64,000 nucleotides of DNA from Agrobacterium tumefaciens str. B6 (GCF_001541315.1 NZ_LMVK01000001.1:186001-250000); one strand, 5' to 3'; numbered from the stretch's first letter, positions 10,155 to 19,352 are shown. Notes: generated from the sequence alone by a model not told the origin. Made by a program: numbers and translations.

Positions 10155-10579
10155 CGGATATGGCCATCGCTTTTCACGTAGCTGTTATAGAGATTCTGGG
10201 CCCGGTGATTGTGCTCGTCCGTGTTCCAGTAAAGCCGTGACCAGCCTTTTTCGGCGCAGATGGAGATGAGATCGTCCATCAGCGCCCGACCTGTTCCCTT
10301 GCCGCGGATCGCGCCGTCGACGAACAGGTCTTCCAGATAGCAATCGGGTGTTTTGACCCAGGTGGAATCATGGAAGTGATGGATGGCGAAACCGGCCATC
10401 GTGTCGCCGAGCAAGGCCACACGCATGGAAACACGCGAGGCTGGGTCGAGAATACGCGCCCAGGTATGCTCGGTCACGTCGTCGGCAAGGTGGACATCGT
10501 AGAAAGCGAGGTAGTCGTTCCACAGGCGCAGCCATTCCGCCCGGTCACTCGGCTGTGCGTCGCGAATTGTAAGATCCAT
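10136..10579 (-). CDS. GNAT-family N-acetyltransferase
   Basis: 147 residues from the ATG at 10577-10579, preceded by CAGGT seven bases upstream; a GTG at 10588 overlaps the preceding gene and is less likely. The GNAT fold shows in DLFVDGAIRGKGTGRALMDD (acetyl-CoA P-loop, about residues 87-106) and in the C-terminal YWNTDEHNHRAQNLYNSY. It transfers an acetyl group from acetyl-CoA to an amine, perhaps a small metabolite. It lies one base downstream of the aldo/keto reductase stop codon, so the two are probably translated from one mRNA. The 3' end overlaps the convergent lysR gene. Confidence 0.85.
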   Translation of the reverse strand: MDLTIRDAQPSDRAEWLRLWNDYLAFYDVHLADDVTEHTWARILDPASRVSMRVALLGDTMAGFAIHHFHDSTWVKTPDCYLEDLFVDGAIRGKGTGRALMDDLISICAEKGWSRLYWNTDEHNHRAQNLYNSYVKSDGHIRYRIKF

Positions 10580-10580
10580 G

Positions 10581-11531
10581 TCACGCACCTGCTTTATCGA
10601 GAAGAGCCATCATCTCGTCTGTCAGCTTCAGATCGACGGCGCGTTTGAAGCTCTCGAGCTGCGACAGGCTGGTGGCGCTGGCAATTGGAGCCGTCACGGC
10701 ACTCTTCCGCAGCAGCCAGGCCAGTGCGATATCGGCGAGCTTGGCACCGGTTTCCACGGCAACCGCATCCATGGCCCCAAGAATGGCAAGGCCGCGTGTG
10801 TTGACGTAGTCGCCTACCCGGTAGCTGCGGGCAACGCCTTCGGTGTCGGCCTTGGCGCGATATTTGCCGGTGAGGAAACCGGCTGCAAGGCTGTAATAGT
10901 TGATCACCCCGATCTCTTGCCTGACGCAGAGATCGGCAAGCGGGCCTTCAAAGTCCGTGCGGTTGTAGAGATTATACTCCGGCTGCAGCACGTCGTAGCG
11001 TGGCAGATTGTTCTTTGCGGCCGTGTCCAGCGCGTCCTGAAGCTGGCTTGCGGAATAATTTGAGCAGCCGATGGCGCGGATTTTCCCCTGTTCCTTCAGC
11101 TTTGCGAAGGCGGCGAGCGTTTCCTCCAGCGGCACATCCGCATCCGGCTTGTGGGCAAGGTAGAGGTCGATATAGTCGGTCTGCAGCCGCTTCAGGGAAG
11201 CCTCGACGGCTTCCGCGATCCACCTGGCGCTGAGACCGGTCTTCTGGCCGCGATTGTCAAAACCGACCTTGGTGACGATCACCGCATCCTCACGCCTGAC
11301 ACTGGACTGCTTCAGCCATTTGCCGATGATGGCCTCGGACTCTCCGCCCACATGGCCATCCACCCAGGCGGAATAGACATCCGCCGTGTCGATGGCATTG
11401 AACCCGGCATCGAAAAAGGCGTCGAGCAGGGCAAAGGAAGTCTTCTCATCCGCTGTCCAGCCAAACACGTTGCCGCCGAAGACGATCGGGGCGATGGAGA
11501 GGCCGGTGCGGCCGAGACTTCGTTTTTCCAC
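10581..11531 (-). CDS. Aldo/keto reductase
   Basis: 316 residues from GTG at 11529-11531, which has AGGAG eight bases upstream and gives the family's usual beginning (EKRSLGRTGLSIAPIVFGGN). A longer frame to 11591 has no such site. Catalytic residues: Asp48 and Tyr53 (IDTADVYSAW), Lys88 (VTKVG) and His127 (LAHKPD). The C-terminus carries ITAPIASATSLSQLE-like cofactor-binding sequence. It resembles general stress/YdjG-like and sugar-dehydrogenase-like aldo/keto reductases. Distinct from the reductase at 8071. It forms a two-gene unit with the GNAT gene; substrate unknown. Confidence 0.9.
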   Translation of the reverse strand: MEKRSLGRTGLSIAPIVFGGNVFGWTADEKTSFALLDAFFDAGFNAIDTADVYSAWVDGHVGGESEAIIGKWLKQSSVRREDAVIVTKVGFDNRGQKTGLSARWIAEAVEASLKRLQTDYIDLYLAHKPDADVPLEETLAAFAKLKEQGKIRAIGCSNYSASQLQDALDTAAKNNLPRYDVLQPEYNLYNRTDFEGPLADLCVRQEIGVINYYSLAAGFLTGKYRAKADTEGVARSYRVGDYVNTRGLAILGAMDAVAVETGAKLADIALAWLLRKSAVTAPIASATSLSQLESFKRAVDLKLTDEMMALLDKAGA

Positions 11532-11640
11532 GGAAAATGCTCCTGTTGCTGTCTTTATGGCAAGGTAGCAACTGCCTGCCGGCATAACCATTCAATTCCT
11601 TTGATGGCATTCATCAGGCAGCGGCAGGGTCTGCGAAAAA

Positions 11641-12624
11641 TCAGGCCTGAAAACCGCGATAATGGCTGGGCGGATGGCGATTGTGCTGTTGCCAGACACG
11701 CCGCAAATGCCGGGCGGAGGCAAAACCCGCCCTTTCCGCGATGGCTTCCATATCCAGGCGGCTGTTTGCGAGAATGTCGCGGGCGAGATTGACCCGCATC
11801 AGGTTGACATAGTCGATGACGCTGATGCCGGTATGCTCGCGAAACAGGCGCGACAGATGCCTTTCGCTGAGTGCGGCAATATCGGCCAGCCGCTCCAGCG
11901 ACCAGTCCTGCGCCGGCTCGGCCATCACACGGTCCTGAACCCGGTGAATGGCGGGGTGGATGTGGTTGCGGCCGGTCATCCAGGGGGAGATTTGTGGATC
12001 GCTGCCGCTGCGCCTGAGATAGACCACCATGGTTTTGGCAATGCGGGCCGCAACGGCCGGGGATGTCAGCCGGGAAACCACATGCAGCATCAGGTCGATG
12101 CCGGTGGAAATACCGGCACTCGAGAAGCGGTTGCCATCCTCGACGAAAAGGCGGTTTTCGGCCACCTGGGACAGTGGCGCGATGCGGCGCAGCCCTTCAA
12201 CGCAATCGGCATGCGTTGTGCAGTTTCGCCCGTCGAAAAGTCCCGCTTCGCCCGCCAGCAGCGCGCCGGAGCAGATGGAAATGACTGTCGTATCGGCACG
12301 CACCGCGCGGCGCAGCCATGCCGCCAGCGCCTGCCGCTCTCGCTGTGTCTGCGGATCATTGTCGAAGCGTGACGTGCTGCCCGAGATCAGCAGGAAAGCA
12401 TTTTCCGGCAGGGTCGCGGGCAAGCTCTCCAGCCCGGAAAGTCCAAGGCCGATGGAAGATTGTTGTTCGCCACTCGCAGCAATGTATCGGCAGTCGAAGT
12501 GGATGTCCCGCTGCTCCGCGTTGGCATAACGGATCACTTCGAGCGGACCGGCAATGTCCAGCAACAGCGCATGTGGCGGCACAAGCGTATAAAAGGGAAT
12601 GATGCGCGTGCCGCCTCTATCCAT
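11641..12624 (-). CDS. GlxA-like AraC-family transcriptional regulator
   Basis: 327 residues. The N-terminal half is a DJ-1/PfpI-like domain (about 10-185) with a nucleophile-elbow-like Cys in ISICSGALLAG; in regulators this domain senses a ligand rather than catalysing. The C-terminal half (about 225-325) has two AraC-type helix-turn-helix motifs (LERLADIAALSERHLSRLFR and AIAERAGFASARHLRRVWQ). Its ATG overlaps the stop codon of the upstream cysteine hydrolase (TGATG at 12622-12626), so the two proteins are translationally coupled. The hydrolase is therefore a likely functional partner or target. Confidence 0.9.
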   Translation of the reverse strand: MDRGGTRIIPFYTLVPPHALLLDIAGPLEVIRYANAEQRDIHFDCRYIAASGEQQSSIGLGLSGLESLPATLPENAFLLISGSTSRFDNDPQTQRERQALAAWLRRAVRADTTVISICSGALLAGEAGLFDGRNCTTHADCVEGLRRIAPLSQVAENRLFVEDGNRFSSAGISTGIDLMLHVVSRLTSPAVAARIAKTMVVYLRRSGSDPQISPWMTGRNHIHPAIHRVQDRVMAEPAQDWSLERLADIAALSERHLSRLFREHTGISVIDYVNLMRVNLARDILANSRLDMEAIAERAGFASARHLRRVWQQHNRHPPSHYRGFQA

Positions 12625-13184
12625 CAGGCGGCCTCTTTGACGGTGGCCAATGCGTCATTGACGCTTACGATGCGCGCGAAACGGCCAGCCAGCACCAGTT
12701 CGGTCCGTTTGCGGATATCGTCCGGGCTGAAGACGGTGCCGGAAGCATGTGTCATCGGGAAAGTCAGCGTCGCTTCGGTGACGTAATCGACGCTGTAACC
12801 AAGATCGGAAGCGTGCCGCGTGGTGGTTTCGCAACATTGCTCGGTGCGGATGCCGGAGACGATCAGCCGGTTGATGCCCTTCTGTGTCAGCCAGATTTCG
12901 AGGCCGGTGCCGGCAAAAGCCGAATGGCGGTTCTTGTGAAAGGTGACATCAGGGGTGATCCGCACGCCATCCAGCGCCCGGATATAGCCACTGTCCTTTG
13001 AGAAGGCCTTGTCGCCATCGACATGGAAGATTTGCACGACTGGAATGCCCGCGGCTTTGGCGCCATCGATCAGCGCCTGCTGTTTCTCCAGATAGGCAGC
13101 CAAACCGCTTTCCTCGAAATAGGGGGCATGCCGAAAGGATTCCTGAACGTCGATGACCAGCAGTGCTGTATGAGAAGAGGACAT
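12624..13184 (-). CDS. Isochorismatase-family cysteine hydrolase
   Basis: 186 residues from the ATG at 13182-13184, nine bases after GGAG; longer in-frame options lack a ribosome site and conserved sequence. The catalytic triad is Asp in LLVIDVQ (about residue 12), Lys in FHKNRHSAF and Cys in RTEQCCE. This family hydrolyses isochorismate, nicotinamide or related amides, but the substrate here is not clear. Stop overlaps the start of the GlxA-like regulator. Cytoplasmic. Confidence 0.88.
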   Translation of the reverse strand: MSSSHTALLVIDVQESFRHAPYFEESGLAAYLEKQQALIDGAKAAGIPVVQIFHVDGDKAFSKDSGYIRALDGVRITPDVTFHKNRHSAFAGTGLEIWLTQKGINRLIVSGIRTEQCCETTTRHASDLGYSVDYVTEATLTFPMTHASGTVFSPDDIRKRTELVLAGRFARIVSVNDALATVKEAA

Positions 13185-13364
13185 TTCATGTATCTCCATT
13201 GGGTTCATGCGTAGCATAATTCTTCTTATCCAGCTCGAAGAAAAGCGGGCATTCTGACAAAGAGAGGACAAATTCAGCCATATCATATTCTGTCATGCAC
13301 CTGCGGCTTGCCATGACGTGTGACGATGGTAAGTTTCCGTTGAATGGCAGAGCAGGAGAACGGT

Positions 13365-14348
13365 ATGCTGCGCTTCGGAATAATCTCAACGGCGAAAATC
13401 GCTCAGGATCACGTCATTCCGGCGATACAGGATGCGCAGAACTGCGTGGTCAGCGCCATAGCCAGCCGGGATCTCGCCAGAGCGCGCGCGGTGGCGGATC
13501 GTTTTTCCGTGCCCCACGCCTTCGGTTCCTATGAGGAAATGCTGGCTTCCGATGTCATCGACGCGGTTTACATTCCGCTTCCGACATCGCAGCACGCGGA
13601 GTGGACCATCAAGGCCGCCGATGCCGGCAAACACGTTCTGTGCGAAAAGCCGATTGCACTGAAGGCAGAGGAGATCGACGCCCTCATCGCCGCGCGTGAC
13701 CGCAACCGCGTCATCGTCTCGGAAGCCTTCATGGTTACTTATGCGCCGGTCTGGGCCAAGGTGAAGGAGTTGCTGGCCTCGGGCGCGATCGGAACACTGA
13801 AGCATGTGCAGGGCGCTTTCAGCTATTTCAACCGCGATCCCGGCAATATGCGCAATATTCCCGAACTGGGTGGCGGGGCCTTGCCCGATATCGGCGTCTA
13901 CCCCACCATCGTGACCCGCTTCGTCACCGGTGTGGAGCCGAGGCGCGTGCAGGCCACCGTCGAGCGCGACAAGGAATTTGGCACCGATATCTATTCCAGC
14001 GTCAGGGCCGATTTCGGCGGTTTCGAACTGAGTTTTTATCTGGCCACACAGCTTGCCGCCCGCCAGCTGATGGTTTTCCATGGCACTGACGGTTACATCG
14101 AGGTCAAATCTCCCTTCAACGCCAATCGCTGGGGTGCGGAAGAGATCGAGCTGACCAATCAGGCCCATAACCAGTCGCAAATCTTCCGGTTTCAGGATAG
14201 CCGCCAATATAAGCTGGAGGCGGAGGCCTTTGCCCGTGCTGCGAAGGGTGAGGGCGAAGTCGTCACGCTGGAAAGCTCGAGGAAGAACCAGCTTTTCATC
14301 GACGCCATTTACCGGGCGGCGGAAAAGGACGGGTGGGAAACGGTTTAA
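13365..14348 (+). CDS. Gfo/Idh/MocA-family oxidoreductase
   Basis: 327 residues from ATG at 13365, six bases after AGGAG; the ATG at 13344 lies upstream of that site. The N-terminal Rossmann domain begins [27 protein letters not shown] (about residues 91-97) is the conserved EKP motif of the family, and the C-terminal beta-sheet domain follows. The dimeric-dihydrodiol/sugar dehydrogenase-like branch ([13 protein letters not shown]) is the closest by eye. It oxidises a sugar or cyclic polyol with NAD(P). It stands alone, converging on the GtrA frame with a 4-base overlap at 14345-14348. Confidence 0.9.
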   Translation: MLRFGIISTAKIAQDHVIPAIQDAQNCVVSAIASRDLARARAVADRFSVPHAFGSYEEMLASDVIDAVYIPLPTSQHAEWTIKAADAGKHVLCEKPIALKAEEIDALIAARDRNRVIVSEAFMVTYAPVWAKVKELLASGAIGTLKHVQGAFSYFNRDPGNMRNIPELGGGALPDIGVYPTIVTRFVTGVEPRRVQATVERDKEFGTDIYSSVRADFGGFELSFYLATQLAARQLMVFHGTDGYIEVKSPFNANRWGAEEIELTNQAHNQSQIFRFQDSRQYKLEAEAFARAAKGEGEVVTLESSRKNQLFIDAIYRAAEKDGWETV

Positions 14349-14716
14349 TCCGACTTTTGCCGTTGCCTTTGAAGCCGCCAATAGCCGTAAAGCGCCAGCA
14401 ACAGTGCTGCGAGTGCTGAAAAGGCAAGCGGGACGAGGGGCTGCACCAGCGGGTTGCGCCATTGCAGCAGGGCAAACAGCCCGACGCTGACGATACGCGA
14501 GGTAAGCGTGACGGCATTTGTCAGAAAGCTGTTCAGCGCGGCTGATGCCTCACCACTCGAACGGTTCAGCCGCCAGCTTGTTGCAAGCCCCGCTGCCGCG
14601 CCCGGCAAACGGGCGGCGAGCGGATCGACGCCGAGATAGAAAATAAGCAGACAGGTAACGGTGAGGTCAGTGGCCAGTCCGCAAATCTCGGTTAGCGCAA
14701 AGTGCGGAAGCCTCAA
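14345..14716 (-). CDS. GtrA-like membrane protein
   Basis: 123 residues with four hydrophobic segments (about 8-30, 33-50, 62-85 and 92-113) in the GtrA arrangement, including the SWRLNRSS pattern after segment two. GtrA proteins are thought to flip undecaprenyl-linked sugars for glycosylation of surface polymers. The start is odd: the only usable initiation codon is TTG at 14714-14716, with no Shine-Dalgarno and no internal Met. The frame is the same as that of the upstream small protein, whose TAA (14729-14731) stands 12 bases before. Reinitiation, readthrough or a nonsense-split gene are all possible. Confidence 0.6.
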   Translation of the reverse strand: MRLPHFALTEICGLATDLTVTCLLIFYLGVDPLAARLPGAAAGLATSWRLNRSSGEASAALNSFLTNAVTLTSRIVSVGLFALLQWRNPLVQPLVPLAFSALAALLLALYGYWRLQRQRQKSD

Positions 14717-14728
14717 GGCCGTGGACTT

Positions 14729-14971
14729 TTAGAGGGTTGGCTGGGTGGAACGTGGGCGCTGCAGCACCAGAAGGCTGATAACGACACCCACGACACCGAA
14801 ATTGTAACCGGCAAGCGCCAGAAGCAGCGACATCAGGGGCACGGCCGTGGAAGAAAGTGCAATCGCCACGCCATAGGCACCGATAATCATCATGCAGATG
14901 AAAACGATGCTGAAAACCGAACGCAACGCAACTGCGGTTACGCCGAGCACTGTGGCGGTAAGAAAAATCAT
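14729..14971 (-). CDS. Small two-helix membrane protein, perhaps SyrA/ExoX-like
   Basis: 80 residues. The ATG (14969-14971) follows GAGGAGG at seven bases, a near-perfect ribosome site, so translation is well supported. Hydrophobic helices cover about 3-37 and 43-70, with a short polar tail (QRPRSTQPTL). Size, topology and the GYNFGVVGVVISLLV pattern recall the rhizobial SyrA/ExoX exopolysaccharide-repressor peptides, but this is by impression only. The next frame downstream, GtrA-like, is in register after the stop codon. It is divergent from xseA. Confidence 0.55.
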   Translation of the reverse strand: MIFLTATVLGVTAVALRSVFSIVFICMMIIGAYGVAIALSSTAVPLMSLLLALAGYNFGVVGVVISLLVLQRPRSTQPTL

Positions 14972-15159
14972 GATGCCGCCTCCTCTTTGGTTGCCGGGCC
15001 TGGGACAGACGTAACGCCGTCTTCCCTAACGAACCCTTGTTTTCTCCTCCAATCCCCATTTTCCTAACTCGTTAGTTGAGGATATGGTTTCATCGCCGTT
15101 AAAATGGGCCGGGCCGGTGCCGGCATTTCCGAATCGACGGGTTTTGGTTACAAACGGGC

Positions 15160-16758
15160 ATGAGCGATATCTTCTCCCACGCAGCATTGAGCAATCTTGC
15201 CGAGTTCTCGGTGTCCGAACTGTCGGGTTCCATCAAGCGCACGGTGGAGACGGCTTTCGAGCAGGTGCGGGTGCGCGGCGAGATTTCCGGCTATCGCGGT
15301 CCGCATTCTTCGGGTCATGCCTATTTCTCGCTGAAGGACGATCGTGCCCGCATCGATGCGGTGATCTGGAAGGGCACGTTTTCGCGACTGAAGTTCCGCC
15401 CGGAAGAGGGCATGGAAGTCATTGCCACCGGCAAGGTCACCACCTTTCCCGGCTCCTCGAAATACCAGATCGTCATAGAAAGCCTCGAACCGGCAGGTGC
15501 CGGCGCGCTGATGGCGTTGCTCGAAGATCGCCGTCGACGTCTGGCGGCGGAAGGGTTGTTTGATGCGGAACGCAAGCGTCGCCTGCCGTTCATGCCGCGC
15601 GTCATTGGGGTCGTGACCTCGCCGACGGGCGCAGTCATCCGCGATATTCTTCACCGCATCTCGGATCGCTTTCCCGTGCATGTCGTCGTCTGGCCGGTCA
15701 AGGTGCAGGGCGAAGGTTCGGGCGAGGAAGTGGCGAACGCCATTCGCGGCTTCAATGCGCTTCAACCCGGTAGTGAAATTGCACGGCCGGATGTACTGAT
15801 CGTCGCCCGTGGCGGCGGCAGTCTGGAAGACCTCTGGAGTTTCAACGACGAAATCGTCGTGCGTGCCGCTGCCGAGAGCAAAATCCCGCTGATTTCCGCC
15901 GTGGGGCATGAGACCGATACGACCTTGATCGATTATGCCGCCGATGTTCGCGCGCCGACGCCGACGGGGGCCGCCGAAATGGCTGTGCCGGTGCGGGCCG
16001 AGCTGGAAGCGCAGCTTTCCGGCCTTGCCGCGCGCCTTTCCGGCTCGGTATCGCGGCAGATGGACAATCGCCGTCAGGGCGTGCGGGCGCTGGTGCGGGC
16101 GCTGCCCTCGCTCGATCAGCTTCTCGCTTTGCCGCGCCGCCGGTTTGATGAGGCCGCGAGCGGTCTCGGGCGGGGACTGGAATTGACCACGCTGAACAAA
16201 CGCCGCGCCTTCGAACGTTCAGCCTCGGGTCTCAGGCCGGAAACCCTGCTGAACGGTCTCAAACAGCACAGGCAGCGGATTACCGAGCGCATGCATCGGG
16301 CCGAGACCCTGGTTGAGCGCCGCCTGCTGCAGGGAAAAGGCCGTGTCGATGCCTTTGATTCTTCGCTGCGTTCGCTTCCCGCCCGGCTACTCGGCCAGCT
16401 GGAGCGGCAGAAGGAACGCATTGTCACTGCTGCACGCCGCGCCGATACAGCCGTGCTGCACCGCATGACGCAGAACCGCGCGGGCCTTGCCTCCCATGAC
16501 CGCATTCTGCAATCGCTGTCGTATAAGAACGTGCTGAAGCGCGGTTATGCCGTCATCCGCGATGAGGAGAACCGGCCGCTGACCCGCGCTGCCACCATCG
16601 CGTCTGGTGCTGCGGTATCGATGGAATTTGCCGATGGCCGCGTTTCTGCCATCACAACGGGAGAGGGGACGCCGCCCCCGGATACGTCAACCGCGCCAAA
16701 AAAGAAGCCGGCAAAACCGGCTTCTTCTGGCCCAACGGATCAGGGCAACCTGTTCTGA
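15160..16758 (+). CDS. xseA: Exodeoxyribonuclease VII large subunit
   Basis: 532 residues. An N-terminal OB-fold domain (about 10-110, with [20 protein letters not shown]) is followed by the catalytic domain ([51 protein letters not shown]) and a long coiled-coil region rich in Arg (about 280-470), then a C-terminal domain ending in GNLF. With XseB it degrades single-stranded DNA in the cytoplasm in repair. xseB is not adjacent. A low-complexity Pro/Lys tail near the end coincides with a perfect hairpin that serves the convergent gene. Divergent from the small membrane protein. Confidence 0.97.
   Translation: MSDIFSHAALSNLAEFSVSELSGSIKRTVETAFEQVRVRGEISGYRGPHSSGHAYFSLKDDRARIDAVIWKGTFSRLKFRPEEGMEVIATGKVTTFPGSSKYQIVIESLEPAGAGALMALLEDRRRRLAAEGLFDAERKRRLPFMPRVIGVVTSPTGAVIRDILHRISDRFPVHVVVWPVKVQGEGSGEEVANAIRGFNALQPGSEIARPDVLIVARGGGSLEDLWSFNDEIVVRAAAESKIPLISAVGHETDTTLIDYAADVRAPTPTGAAEMAVPVRAELEAQLSGLAARLSGSVSRQMDNRRQGVRALVRALPSLDQLLALPRRRFDEAASGLGRGLELTTLNKRRAFERSASGLRPETLLNGLKQHRQRITERMHRAETLVERRLLQGKGRVDAFDSSLRSLPARLLGQLERQKERIVTAARRADTAVLHRMTQNRAGLASHDRILQSLSYKNVLKRGYAVIRDEENRPLTRAATIASGAAVSMEFADGRVSAITTGEGTPPPDTSTAPKKKPAKPASSGPTDQGNLF
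16698..16726 (-). terminator. Intrinsic terminator lying inside the xseA coding end
   Basis: AAGAAGCCGG (16702-16711), CAAAA, CCGGCTTCTT (16717-16726) form a perfect 10-bp stem. Read on the minus strand it is followed by six T (complement of the A-run 16698-16703) and lies 33 bases after the stop of the enolase-superfamily gene at 16759. It therefore fits as that gene's terminator although it encodes residues KKKPAKPAS of XseA on the other strand. Confidence 0.8.
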
Positions 16759-17961
16759 TCAGATCGACGCCGCATCCGAAAAGCGGCGGCTGACGGTGAA
16801 GGTCTTTTCGATATCGGGATGCAGCTCCATGCCGAGGCCGGGACCTGGCGGCACGGTGATCATGCCGTTTTTCACTTCCGGCAATGCGGTGACGAGATCG
16901 CGATACCAGGTCTTGTAGAAGGCTCGCACGCTTTCCTGCACCAGCGCATTCGGCGCATTAAGCGACAGATGCGTTGAGGCGCAGAGCACCACCGGGCCGG
17001 TGCAATCATGCGGCGCGACCGGCAGATGCCAGGCTTCCGCCATCGAAGCGATCTTGCGCGCTTCGGAAAGCCCGCCGCACCAGCTGATGTCAAGCATCAC
17101 CACGCCGGCAGCACCTGTTTCCAGGAGATCGCGGAAGGCCCAGCGGGAACCGAGCGTCTCGGATGCGGAAATAGGTGCTGGCGAAACGGCGGCATAACGG
17201 GTCAGGCTTGAAAGGCTGTCCATCTTGATCGGGTCTTCATGCCAGAAGGTCTGGTATGGGGTGAGCGCCTTGGCGATCTGCATCGCGGGCAGAAGCTGCC
17301 ACATGGAGTGAAACTCCACCATGATATCCATCTTGTCGCCCACCGCCTTGCGGATTTTTTCGAAAGGCTCGAGCGCGCTTTTCAGGTCCGGCATCGAAAT
17401 ATATTGGCCACGTGTCTTTTCCGCCGCCGCATCGAAGGGCCAGATTTTCATGGCCGTGATGCCGTCTTCGAGCAACGAGTGGGCCAGCTCGTCGGCCCGG
17501 TGCAGGAAGCCGTTCAGATCGTCATAATCCTTGCCGCCGGAGAGGCCGTAATTGGCGGTCTGCTGGCCGGTCGCCTTCTTGATATATTCGGTGCCCGCGC
17601 AAGTATTGTAGGTGCGGATTTCCTTGCGACTGAAACCACCGAGAAGCTGGGCGATCGGCTGGTTGGTGGCCTTGCCGAAAATATCCCAGAGCGCGATATC
17701 GAAAGCGGAATTGCCGCGTACCTCCGCTCCCGACGAGCGGAAACCGAGATAACCGACGAGGTCCTGCGCCAGAAGATCGATCTGCAGCGGATCGCGGCCG
17801 ATCACGCGGGGTGCGATATATTCGTGCACATAGGTTTCCACCGTCTCGGCGCCATAAAAGGTTTCGCCAAGCCCGGTAATGCCTTCATCCGTATGGACCA
17901 GAACCCAGAGCAGGTTTGCCCGTTCCGCCACGCGGACGGTCTCAAGTTTCGTAATTTTCAT
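16759..17961 (-). CDS. Enolase-superfamily sugar-acid dehydratase/racemase (mandelate racemase group)
   Basis: 400 residues. The N-terminal capping domain (1-125) precedes the barrel, whose metal ligands are Glu216 (VEFHS), Glu242 (HEDP) and Glu268 (SASETLG). Candidate acid/base residues are Lys172 (AMKIWPFD) and His318 (APHDCTGP) with Asp291. These belong to the mandelate racemase subgroup, which usually dehydrates aldonic or aldaric acids; the exact substrate cannot be read from the sequence. The KIWPFD motif marks a subgroup I recognise only as uncharacterised. A FadR-type GntR regulator lies immediately upstream on the same strand and probably controls it. The gene has its terminator inside xseA. 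Confidence 0.85.
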   Translation of the reverse strand: MKITKLETVRVAERANLLWVLVHTDEGITGLGETFYGAETVETYVHEYIAPRVIGRDPLQIDLLAQDLVGYLGFRSSGAEVRGNSAFDIALWDIFGKATNQPIAQLLGGFSRKEIRTYNTCAGTEYIKKATGQQTANYGLSGGKDYDDLNGFLHRADELAHSLLEDGITAMKIWPFDAAAEKTRGQYISMPDLKSALEPFEKIRKAVGDKMDIMVEFHSMWQLLPAMQIAKALTPYQTFWHEDPIKMDSLSSLTRYAAVSPAPISASETLGSRWAFRDLLETGAAGVVMLDISWCGGLSEARKIASMAEAWHLPVAPHDCTGPVVLCASTHLSLNAPNALVQESVRAFYKTWYRDLVTALPEVKNGMITVPPGPGLGMELHPDIEKTFTVSRRFSDAASI

Positions 17962-18015
17962 GAAGTGTCTCCTCCAGAGGCAAGTCGTGTTCCGTCTGGG
18001 ACTGTGTTGAAAAAA

Positions 18016-18723
18016 TCAGGCGATGCCGGCCGCCAGAAGCGCGTGCACGCTTTCATCGAAATGCCGCGCCATCAGCGTTGAGGCCGTTTGCGGGTCTCCT
18101 GCGGCAATGGCCTGTCCGATGGCGATGTGAAGTTCACCTGCGGCATGGCGCTGCGCATCGGATGTGCGGCTTTTCCAGCCGATCGGCCATGTCTGGCGCG
18201 TCACATTCTGGAAGGCACCGAGAATAAGTTCGAAAACCGGGTTTTTTGACGCTCTGGCAACGGCGAGGTGGAAGGCAAGATCGTGTTCCATGACCTTGTC
18301 GTTGTCGCCGAAATCCCGCTCCATATTGTTGGCATGGTCGAGAATGGTGAGCGCTTCCGCATCCGTTCGCCGCAGCGCTGCCAAAGTTACGGTTCTAACT
18401 TCGATCGTACGGCGAACATCGTAGATCTGCTGGATGTTGATCTGTTCGGTGTGAATGCCATGTTCAAACATCAATGACATCGCACCATGATCCAGTGTCG
18501 CCACCGTGGCGCGCTTGCCGGCGCTGACATCGATCAGCCGCATGGCGGACAGAGACCTGAAGGCCTCGCGAACGACGGTACGGGAGACGCCGAGCTGCTG
18601 TGAGAGCGAAAGCTCGCTGGGGAGTTTCGCACCGGGGGCAAGTTCGTTTTCCCTGATGTGGCGGGTGATCGCGCCGATCGTGCTGCTGACGAGACCGGTT
18701 TCGTGGGAAATGGCGTTATACAT
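18016..18723 (-). CDS. GntR-family (FadR subfamily) transcriptional regulator
   Basis: 235 residues. The N-terminal winged helix-turn-helix (about 12-80) contains LAPGAKLPSELSLSQQLGVS and RTVVREAFRSL; the C-terminal FCD domain (about 90-225) has the all-helical pattern with metal/ligand His residues (HDLAFHLAVARAS). Such regulators bind sugar acids or carboxylates. GGAGG precedes the ATG. A perfect palindromic operator lies 10-26 bases upstream, so autoregulation is likely. It is 54 bases upstream of the enolase-superfamily gene on the same strand, the expected regulator-enzyme pair. Confidence 0.9.
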   Translation of the reverse strand: MYNAISHETGLVSSTIGAITRHIRENELAPGAKLPSELSLSQQLGVSRTVVREAFRSLSAMRLIDVSAGKRATVATLDHGAMSLMFEHGIHTEQINIQQIYDVRRTIEVRTVTLAALRRTDAEALTILDHANNMERDFGDNDKVMEHDLAFHLAVARASKNPVFELILGAFQNVTRQTWPIGWKSRTSDAQRHAAGELHIAIGQAIAAGDPQTASTLMARHFDESVHALLAAGIA

Positions 18724-18732
18724 TTTTCCTCC

Positions 18733-18749
18733 AACCTGTAGTACAGGTT
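18733..18749. promoter_or_regulatory. GntR/FadR-type operator
   Basis: AACCTGTAGTACAGGTT is a perfect palindrome of 8-bp arms around one base. Its core TGTAGTACA fits the TnGTnnnACnA pattern of FadR-subfamily GntR operators. It lies 10 bases upstream of the gntR start codon and overlaps its leader, which suggests repression by its own product. Confidence 0.75.
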
Positions 18750-18831
18750 TATGGAAAATTGCTTACAGGATTTTCTGGGGCGAAACAAGCGCCATCACGC
18801 GGCCATTGCGTGTTTGCCCGGCCCGGAAAGC

Positions 18832-19332
18832 CTATTCTTCGAAATCTCGCAAAAACCGTTTCAGCAGTTGGTTCAGCGTCGCACGCTCTTCTTCGCTGAG
18901 GCCGGCAACCAGACGGTGCTGGTTTTCGACGTGAGCGCCGGCCGCTTCCTCGACAATGGCAAACCCCCGCTCCGTCAACGATATCAGGACGCTGCGCCGG
19001 TCATTCGGGTTGTGTATGCGCTCCACCAGCCCCGCTTTTTCAAGCTGGTCGATGCGGTTGGTCATGGTGCCGGAGCTTACCATCGCCATGGCAAGCAGAT
19101 CGCCGGGGGAGAGCTGGTAGGGCGAACCGGAGCGCCGCAATGTCGCCAGAACATCGAAAGCGGAGGAGGAAAGCCCATGCTTCAGCAGCACCGCCTCCAC
19201 CTCTCGACCGAGATGGGTGGTGAGACGGTTCAAGCGCCCGAGGAGTCCCATGGGGCCGACGTCGAGATCGGGCCGCTCCCTGTGCCATTGCGCCAGAATG
19301 TGATCGACGCGGTCAAACGGTTCTTTGCTCAT
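18832..19332 (-). CDS. MarR-family transcriptional regulator
   Basis: 166 residues from ATG at 19330-19332; a TTG two codons upstream is an alternative and neither has a strong ribosome site. The winged helix-turn-helix (about 55-125) shows LSSSAFDVLATLRRSG, LAMAMVSSGTMTNRIDQLEKAGL and the wing IHNPNDRRSVLISLTERG; helices at both ends form the dimer. MarR regulators are usually repressors released by small phenolic or other toxic ligands. It is divergent from an EamA-type exporter, with an 18-bp perfect palindrome between them, so control of the exporter and itself is likely. Confidence 0.9.
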   Translation of the reverse strand: MSKEPFDRVDHILAQWHRERPDLDVGPMGLLGRLNRLTTHLGREVEAVLLKHGLSSSAFDVLATLRRSGSPYQLSPGDLLAMAMVSSGTMTNRIDQLEKAGLVERIHNPNDRRSVLISLTERGFAIVEEAAGAHVENQHRLVAGLSEEERATLNQLLKRFLRDFEE

Positions 19333-19352
19333 TCCCAAGGCATAACAACTGG

